Assembly (NCBI RefSeq): GCF_940670765.1
Contig: NZ_CALNVW010000017.1
Coordinates: forward strand, 124,001-188,000
Length of the DNA stretch: 64,000 bases
Direction: 5' to 3'
From: Streptomyces sp. A 4/2
GTDB taxonomy: Bacteria > Actinomycetota > Actinomycetes > Streptomycetales > Streptomycetaceae
The translations under genes were made by a program, and so were the position numbers. Shown here piece after piece: positions 59,358 to 64,000 of this stretch (position 1 is the stretch's first letter; every line of letters starts with the position of its first letter). A model generated the notes under the pieces. The model searched no databases. It worked only from the letters and a program-made list of their open reading frames with translations, and was not told the origin of the DNA.

Positions 59358-60008
59358 ATGGGCACCACACAGGCCGCACAGGCCACGCAGCAGCGTTCGG
59401 CGGAAACCCGTCGCAGGGAGTTGCTGGAAGCCGCCGACCGGGTCGTGCTCAGGGACGGCCCGAAGGCGTCCATGAACGCCATCGCGGCCGAGGCCGGCAT
59501 CACCAAGCCCATCCTCTACCGGCACTTCGGCGACAAGGGCGGGCTCTACCGCGCCCTCGCCAAGCGCCACACCGACGCACTGCTCGACGCGCTCCGGGCG
59601 GCGCTCGACGCCCCGGCCGAACGCCGCGCGCGCGTCGAGGCGACGCTGGACACGTATCTCGCGGCGATCGAGGCCCGTCCTCAGGTCTACCGCTTCCTGA
59701 TGCATCCGGCGGACGAGTCCCAGCAGCCCGAGCAGCCCTTCGACGTGGGACTGCACTCGGCGCCGCTGCTGCGCAGGCTCGGCGAGGAGCTCGCCAAAGT
59801 GATCGCCGAACGCGTCGACCTCGGCCCGGACAGCGCACAGCTCGCCCGGGTGTGGGGCCATGGGATCGTCGGCATGATGCACGCGGCGGGCGACTGGTGG
59901 CTGGGCGAACGCCCCTGTCCCCGCGCGCAGTTGGTGAGCAGCCTGGCCGACCTGCTCTGGGGCAGGCTCGCGCTCGCGGCGGACCGTCCGGGCGGTCCGG
60001 GGTTCTGA
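59358..60008 (+). CDS. TetR-family regulator (216 aa)
   Basis: The N-terminal HTH (about 16-62: RRRELLEAADRVVLRDGPKASMNAIAAEAGITKPILYRHFGDKGGLYRAL, read in parts) is clearly TetR. The C-terminal ligand domain contains RVEATLDTYLAAIEARPQVYRFLM and VWGHGIVGMMHAAGDWWL, which I have seen in fatty-acid-responsive TetR proteins of actinobacteria. GGGGAGAG precedes the ATG. It is divergent from the acyl-CoA dehydrogenase gene, its probable target. Confidence 0.94.
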   Translation: MGTTQAAQATQQRSAETRRRELLEAADRVVLRDGPKASMNAIAAEAGITKPILYRHFGDKGGLYRALAKRHTDALLDALRAALDAPAERRARVEATLDTYLAAIEARPQVYRFLMHPADESQQPEQPFDVGLHSAPLLRRLGEELAKVIAERVDLGPDSAQLARVWGHGIVGMMHAAGDWWLGERPCPRAQLVSSLADLLWGRLALAADRPGGPGF

Positions 60009-60040
60009 GGCGAGGCGCGACGGCCCGTGTACGAGCTGGT

Positions 60041-60571
60041 CTACGAGGCCTTGCCCGCCGCCCGCAGCGCCTTGTTCCGGCGCCGGGCGGACAGCCGGTC
60101 CGTGTACACCGTGCCGTCGAGGTGGTCGCACTCGTGCTGGAGGCACCGGGCGAAGAACCCGGTGCCGCTCACCCGGACCGGATCGCCGGTCACCGAGAAG
60201 CCCTCGACCACGGCGGTGTCGAAGCGCGGGGTGCCCGCCTCGACACCCGGCAGCGACAGACACCCCTCGGCGCCGCGTACGGTGACCCCGTCCGCCTCGA
60301 CCAGTCGCGGGTTGACCAGGTGCCCGAGGTGACGTACCTCTTCGTCGTCGGGGCAGTCGTACACGAACACCCGGAGTCCGACGCCGACCTGGTTCGCCGC
60401 GAGGCCGACGCCCTGCGCCGCGTACATCGTGGCGAACATGTCCTCGACGAGCCGGTGGAGCGACGGGTCGAAATCGGTCACGGTCTCGCACGGCGCGTGC
60501 AGTACGGGGTCGCCGAACAGACTCATCGGCCTCACGCGTCCGGAACTGCCGGGGATCGGGCGGTTTCGCAT
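60041..60571 (-). CDS. def: Peptide deformylase (176 aa)
   Basis: This enzyme removes the N-formyl group from nascent proteins. All three motifs are intact: GVGLAANQVG (55-64), EGCLSLPG (102-109, Cys104 metal ligand) and HECDHLDG (146-153, His146, Glu147, His150). Length and the actinobacterial YDCPDDEE insertion fit. ATG 60571 gives the normal N-terminus. Streptomyces usually have several deformylase paralogues, so this one may not be the only copy. Confidence 0.96.
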   Translation of the reverse strand: MRNRPIPGSSGRVRPMSLFGDPVLHAPCETVTDFDPSLHRLVEDMFATMYAAQGVGLAANQVGVGLRVFVYDCPDDEEVRHLGHLVNPRLVEADGVTVRGAEGCLSLPGVEAGTPRFDTAVVEGFSVTGDPVRVSGTGFFARCLQHECDHLDGTVYTDRLSARRRNKALRAAGKAS

Positions 60572-60686
60572 GGCGGCAAGCGTACGTTCCACCGGACACC
60601 GCACTGCCCCGGTGGTGCCGAGGTCGGGCACGCGGCCGGATCTCGATAGGCTGAGCCCCGCGCCGATGCAAGGAGGATCTAGGACG

Positions 60687-61925
60687 ATGGACGGCAACAC
60701 GGAGCCGCTGTCGCCGCGGGCCAAACTGGCCGTGACGGCAGGCAGGGCCGCGGCAGCGGTATCGCGCGCCGCGGGACGCGGCAGCGGATCGGTCATCGGC
60801 GGCAAGGTCGCGCTGAGGCTCGACCCCGATCTGCTGGGACGTCTCGCCCAGCATCTGGACGTGATCCTGGTCTCGGCGACGAACGGCAAGACGACGACGA
60901 CCCGGCTCATCGCCGAGGCGCTGCGGGCCAGCGGTCCGGTCGTGTCGAACGCCCTGGGCGCCAACATGCCCGCGGGCATCACCTCCGCGCTGGCCGGCGG
61001 GTCGGACGCGCGCTACGGCGTGATCGAGGTCGACGAGAAGTACCTCGCCGGGGTCGCACGCGACACGACGCCCAAGGCGATCGCGCTGTTGAACCTCTCC
61101 CGCGACCAGCTCGACCGGGCGGGCGAGACCCGCATGCTGGCCGAGCGCTGGCGCGAGGGACTGGCCGGCACGCAGGCCGTCGTCATCGCCAACGCGGACG
61201 ACCCGCTGGTCGTCTGGGCCGCTTCCTCCTCCCCCACGGTGGTGTGGGTGGCGGCGGGCCAGGAGTGGAAGGACGATGCCTGGTCGTGCCCGTCCTGCGG
61301 TGGCGTACTCCAGTGGCCGAACGACTCCTGGTACTGCGGCGACTGCGGATTCCGTCGCCCCGCGCCCAGTTGGGCGCTCTCCGGCGACTACGTCCTGGAC
61401 CCGCACGGGTCGGCCTGGCCGATCCATCTCCAGCTGCCCGGCCGGGCCAACAAGGCGAACGCGACCACGTCGGCGGCCGTCGCCGCGACCTTCGGCGTGC
61501 CGCCCCAGGTCGCTCTGGAGCGGATGTACTCGGTGCAGGCCGTCGCGGGCCGGTACGACGTGGTGTCGTTCCTCGACCGCGAGCTGCGTCTGCTGCTCGC
61601 CAAGAACCCCGCGGGCTGGCTCGAAACGTTCTCACTGATCGACCCGCCGCCGACCCCGGTCATCCTCGGCGTCAACGCCCGTGGCGCCGACGGCACGGAC
61701 ACCTCCTGGCTGTGGGACGTGGACTACACCCGGCTGGCCGGGCACCCGATCCTGGTGATCGGTGACCGCAAGCTGGACCTCGCGGTGCGCCTGGAAGTGG
61801 CCGGCCTCCAGTTCAGGGTCTGCGAGAGCGTCGACGAGGCGGTCCAGTCCGCGCCCCCCGGCCGGATCGAACTGATCGCCAACTACACCGCGTTCCAGGA
61901 CGTGCGCCGCCGCGTCGGCAACTGA
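60687..61925 (+). CDS. murT: MurT-type lipid II isoglutaminyl synthase, Mur-ligase subunit (412 aa)
   Basis: This is the Mur-ligase-like subunit that, with GatD, amidates D-Glu of lipid II. The ATP P-loop is SATNGKTTTTRLIAEAL, and VIEVDEKYL and NLSRDQLDRAGE follow. The MurT-specific zinc ribbon is CPSCGG then CGDCGF (about 200-225). The C-terminal DUF1727 part includes FSLIDPPPTPVILGVNARGADGTD. AGGAGG precedes ATG 60687. The gatD gene starts 14 bp after its stop. Confidence 0.95.
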   Translation: MDGNTEPLSPRAKLAVTAGRAAAAVSRAAGRGSGSVIGGKVALRLDPDLLGRLAQHLDVILVSATNGKTTTTRLIAEALRASGPVVSNALGANMPAGITSALAGGSDARYGVIEVDEKYLAGVARDTTPKAIALLNLSRDQLDRAGETRMLAERWREGLAGTQAVVIANADDPLVVWAASSSPTVVWVAAGQEWKDDAWSCPSCGGVLQWPNDSWYCGDCGFRRPAPSWALSGDYVLDPHGSAWPIHLQLPGRANKANATTSAAVAATFGVPPQVALERMYSVQAVAGRYDVVSFLDRELRLLLAKNPAGWLETFSLIDPPPTPVILGVNARGADGTDTSWLWDVDYTRLAGHPILVIGDRKLDLAVRLEVAGLQFRVCESVDEAVQSAPPGRIELIANYTAFQDVRRRVGN

Positions 61926-61939
61926 CCGCAGAGGAAACG

Positions 61940-62671
61940 ATGATGAGCGACAACAGCCTGCGCCTGGTGTGGGTCTACCCGGACCTGCTGAGCACGTACG
62001 GGGACCAGGGCAATGCCCTGGTGGTGGAGCGCCGGGCCCGCCAGCGCGGCCTCGACGTGACGCGTATCGACGTACGCAGCGACCAGCCGGTACCGACCTC
62101 CGGCGACATCTATCTGATCGGCGGCGGCGAGGACCGGCCGCAGCGGCTGGCCTCCGAGCGGCTGCGCCGCGACGGCGGCCTCAGCCGGGCGGCCTCCAAC
62201 GGCGCGATCATCTTCTCGGTCTGCGCCGGGTACCAGATCCTCGGTCACGAGTTCATCAACGACCTCGGTGAGCGGGAGCCGGGTCTCGGTCTGCTGGACG
62301 TCATCTCCACCCGCGGCGAGGGCGACCGCTGCGTCGGCGACGTGTACGCCGACATCGACCCGAGGCTCGGACTGCCGCAGCTGACCGGCTTCGAGAACCA
62401 CCAGGGCATCACCCATCTCGGTCCGACCGCCCGGCCGTTCGCCCGGGTGCAGCTCGGCCGGGGCAACGGCACCGGCGACGGCACCGAGGGCGCGTACAAC
62501 GACACCGTGTTCGGTACGTACATGCACGGCCCGGTGCTGGCCCGCAACCCGCTGATCGCCGACCTGCTGCTGAAACTGGCCCTCGACGTCAACGCGCTGC
62601 CGCCGACGGACGACCGCTGGTACGAGGCCCTGCGCGCCGAGCGCATCGCCGCCGCGACCCAGCCCGCATGA
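61940..62671 (+). CDS. gatD: GatD-type glutamine amidotransferase subunit (243 aa)
   Basis: This class I amidotransferase domain supplies ammonia to MurT for lipid II D-isoGln formation. Catalytic Cys95 is in FSVCAGYQILGHEF and catalytic His196 in FGTYMHGPVLARNP. The glutamine-site region ENHQGITHLG and the N-terminal VYPDLLSTYGDQGNA are typical of GatD/CobQ-like proteins. GAGGAAACG precedes the ATG. It is the second gene of the murT-gatD operon, and pfkA follows 141 bp later. Confidence 0.95.
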   Translation: MMSDNSLRLVWVYPDLLSTYGDQGNALVVERRARQRGLDVTRIDVRSDQPVPTSGDIYLIGGGEDRPQRLASERLRRDGGLSRAASNGAIIFSVCAGYQILGHEFINDLGEREPGLGLLDVISTRGEGDRCVGDVYADIDPRLGLPQLTGFENHQGITHLGPTARPFARVQLGRGNGTGDGTEGAYNDTVFGTYMHGPVLARNPLIADLLLKLALDVNALPPTDDRWYEALRAERIAAATQPA

Positions 62672-62812
62672 GGCTTCTCACGTACATCTGAGCGGCGTCC
62701 AGCAGTCGGACGCCTGGTATGTCCCCGTCGCCCTCCGCCGGTAGGGTGACGGGGATCCAGCCCGGACGACGTGGTCCGGTCAGAGGCCCACGTTGCAAAG
62801 GTAAGTCGGGCA

Positions 62813-63838
62813 ATGCGAATTGGTGTGCTCACCTCCGGCGGGGACTGCCCCGGCCTGAATGCCGTCATCCGCTCGGTCGTTCACCGCGCCGTCGTCGACC
62901 ACGGCGACGAGGTCATCGGCTTCCACGACGGGTGGAAGGGCCTCCTCGAATGTGACTACCGCAAGCTCGACCTCGACGCGGTGGGCGGCATCCTGGCCCG
63001 GGGCGGTACGATCCTCGGCTCCTCCCGGGTGCAGCCCGCGCATCTGCGGGACGGCGTGGAGCGCGCCAGGGGTCATGTGGCCGATCTCGGCCTGGACGCG
63101 ATCATCCCGATAGGCGGCGAGGGCACGCTGAAGGCGGCGAACCTGCTCTCCGAGGCGGGGCTGCCGATCGTCGGCGTACCGAAGACCATCGACAACGACA
63201 TCGCGTCGACCGATGTCACCTTCGGCTTCGACACGGCCGTCGGAGTCGCGACCGAGGCACTGGACCGGCTCAAGACCACCGCCGAATCGCACCAGCGGGT
63301 GCTGATCGTCGAGGTCATGGGGCGGCACACCGGCTGGATCGCCCTGCATTCGGGCATGGCCGCCGGGGCCCACGCGATCGTCGTTCCCGAGCGTCCCTTC
63401 GACATGGACGAGCTGACGGAAGTGGTCGGCAGGCGCTTCTCGGCGGGCAAGAAGTTCGCGATCGTCGTGGTCGCCGAGGGTGCCAAGCCGCGCGAGGGCT
63501 CGATGAGCTTCGACGTCGGGGCCAAGGACGTGTACGGACACGAGCGCTTCGCCGGGGTGGCCAGGCAGCTCTCCATCGAGCTGGAGGAGCGCCTCGGCAA
63601 GGAGGCCCGCCCGGTGATACTGGGCCACGTGCAGCGCGGCGGCACCCCGACCGCGTACGACCGGGTCCTCGCGACCCGTTTCGGCTGGCACGCGGTCGAG
63701 GCCGCGCACCGCGGCGCGTTCGGCATGCTGACCGCGCTGCACGGCACGGAGATCAACCTGGTGCCGCTGGCGCAGGCGGTGGAGACCCTCAAGACCGTCC
63801 CGGCCGAGCGGTACGCCGAGGCCGAGTGCGTTCTCTGA
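62813..63838 (+). CDS. pfkA: 6-phosphofructokinase (341 aa)
   Basis: This glycolytic enzyme phosphorylates fructose 6-phosphate. Motifs are TSGGDCPGLNAVIR (nucleotide region), IGGEGTLKAAN with Gly104, PKTIDNDI with Lys124 and the catalytic Asp127, and VEVMGRHTGWIAL plus LGHVQRGGTPTAYDR. Gly104 indicates an ATP-dependent enzyme, while Lys124 is shared with the pyrophosphate-dependent type; this mixed group is known for Streptomyces PFK. AAAGG lies about 11 nt before the ATG. A strong terminator follows. Confidence 0.96.
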   Translation: MRIGVLTSGGDCPGLNAVIRSVVHRAVVDHGDEVIGFHDGWKGLLECDYRKLDLDAVGGILARGGTILGSSRVQPAHLRDGVERARGHVADLGLDAIIPIGGEGTLKAANLLSEAGLPIVGVPKTIDNDIASTDVTFGFDTAVGVATEALDRLKTTAESHQRVLIVEVMGRHTGWIALHSGMAAGAHAIVVPERPFDMDELTEVVGRRFSAGKKFAIVVVAEGAKPREGSMSFDVGAKDVYGHERFAGVARQLSIELEERLGKEARPVILGHVQRGGTPTAYDRVLATRFGWHAVEAAHRGAFGMLTALHGTEINLVPLAQAVETLKTVPAERYAEAECVL

Positions 63839-63883
63839 GTCCACCGGCCGGACCAGGGCTTCACATTCGCCCGATACGGTACG

Positions 63884-63919
63884 AACTGCCCCCGGTCGCA
63901 ACTGCGGCCGGGGGCAGTT
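63884..63919 (+). terminator. Strong hairpin terminator after pfkA
   Basis: The stem arms are AACTGCCCCCGGTCGCA and TGCGGCCGGGGGCAGTT, 17 bp with a single mismatch, around a 2-nt loop, followed by CTAC. It is the most stable hairpin noted in the window. Confidence 0.9.
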
Positions 63920-63961
63920 CTACGCTGGTGCGGACATCGGGCACGAATCAGGAGTGAGCGG

Positions 63962-64000
63962 ATGGACCACAGCGGGCACGGCATGACCATGGATCTGCCG
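63962..64000 (+). CDS. Start of a probable cytochrome c oxidase assembly (CtaG-like) membrane protein, cut by window end
   Basis: Only 13 codons are present: MDHSGHGMTMDLP, preceded by AGGAG with 9 nt spacing. The His/Met-rich start is what I recall for Streptomyces CtaG-like membrane proteins that help insert copper into cytochrome oxidase. Such a short piece cannot prove it. Confidence 0.45.
   Translation, partial: MDHSGHGMTMDLP

Overview
The window is high-GC actinobacterial chromosome, almost certainly from a Streptomyces. Supporting signs are the strong third-position GC bias, frequent GTG starts and GGAGG-type ribosome sites, paired XRE/DUF397 regulators, DUF5997, a twin-arginine secretome and a MurT/GatD/PfkA block. 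About 50 genes or gene relics are supported. No tRNA, rRNA or CRISPR array was seen.

Positions 1-13,100 are accessory. The left edge is a decayed IS630-type transposase fused to a decayed cytochrome P450 piece, followed by a DUF397/XRE regulator pair. An alpha/beta hydrolase-P450 pair then sits directly behind what looks like one end of an extracellular contractile injection system (eCIS) locus. That locus has an Afp15-type AAA+ ATPase, a Pvc16/DUF4255 cap protein, a secreted vWA protein, a LuxR-type regulator, a bitopic membrane protein and a DUF4157 (eCIS core) metalloprotease-like protein. The sheath, tube, baseplate and spike genes expected next to the ATPase are not in the window.

Positions 13,200-22,350 hold an orphan LysR sensor domain with DUF5997, a cytosine-deaminase-like amidohydrolase with its GntR regulator, and a multipass glycosyltransferase-like protein. 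They also hold a recombination scar where two divergent genes (WD40 protein and lipase/acyltransferase-like) have both lost their 5' ends, then a small membrane protein and a methyltransferase.

Positions 22,440-32,660 form a coherent catabolic unit. A six-gene minus-strand operon encodes a beta-keto acid cleavage enzyme, a quinone-oxidoreductase-like protein, a TauD/TfdA dioxygenase, an MFS transporter, a small hydrolase and acetoacetyl-CoA synthetase. It is flanked by an AraC regulator and a divergent acyl-CoA ligase. I infer that an acid is imported, oxidised and cleaved to acyl-CoA plus acetoacetate, which is then re-activated.

Positions 32,800-43,200 hold an envelope set: a 38-aa peptide ORF, a DUF4185 protein, a lysozyme-like/LGFP protein and an antigen-85-like esterase in one operon. 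Next come an FHA protein with a membrane-anchored protein kinase, a 39-aa peptide ORF, a methyltransferase read from a probable leaderless promoter, IS5 and ricin-lectin relics, a YjbQ protein, a flavoprotein and a 19-aa hydrophobic peptide gene with its own terminator.

Positions 43,200-64,000 look like conserved core. They hold three ABC exporter genes (one MarR-linked homodimeric type and one asymmetric heterodimer), a large FAD/Fe-S dehydrogenase, a YdjM-like membrane protein, a Ski2-like helicase and acyl-CoA thioesterase. After these come glutathione peroxidase, an acyl-CoA dehydrogenase divergent from its TetR regulator, peptide deformylase, the MurT/GatD lipid II amidation pair, 6-phosphofructokinase and the first codons of a probable CtaG-like protein.
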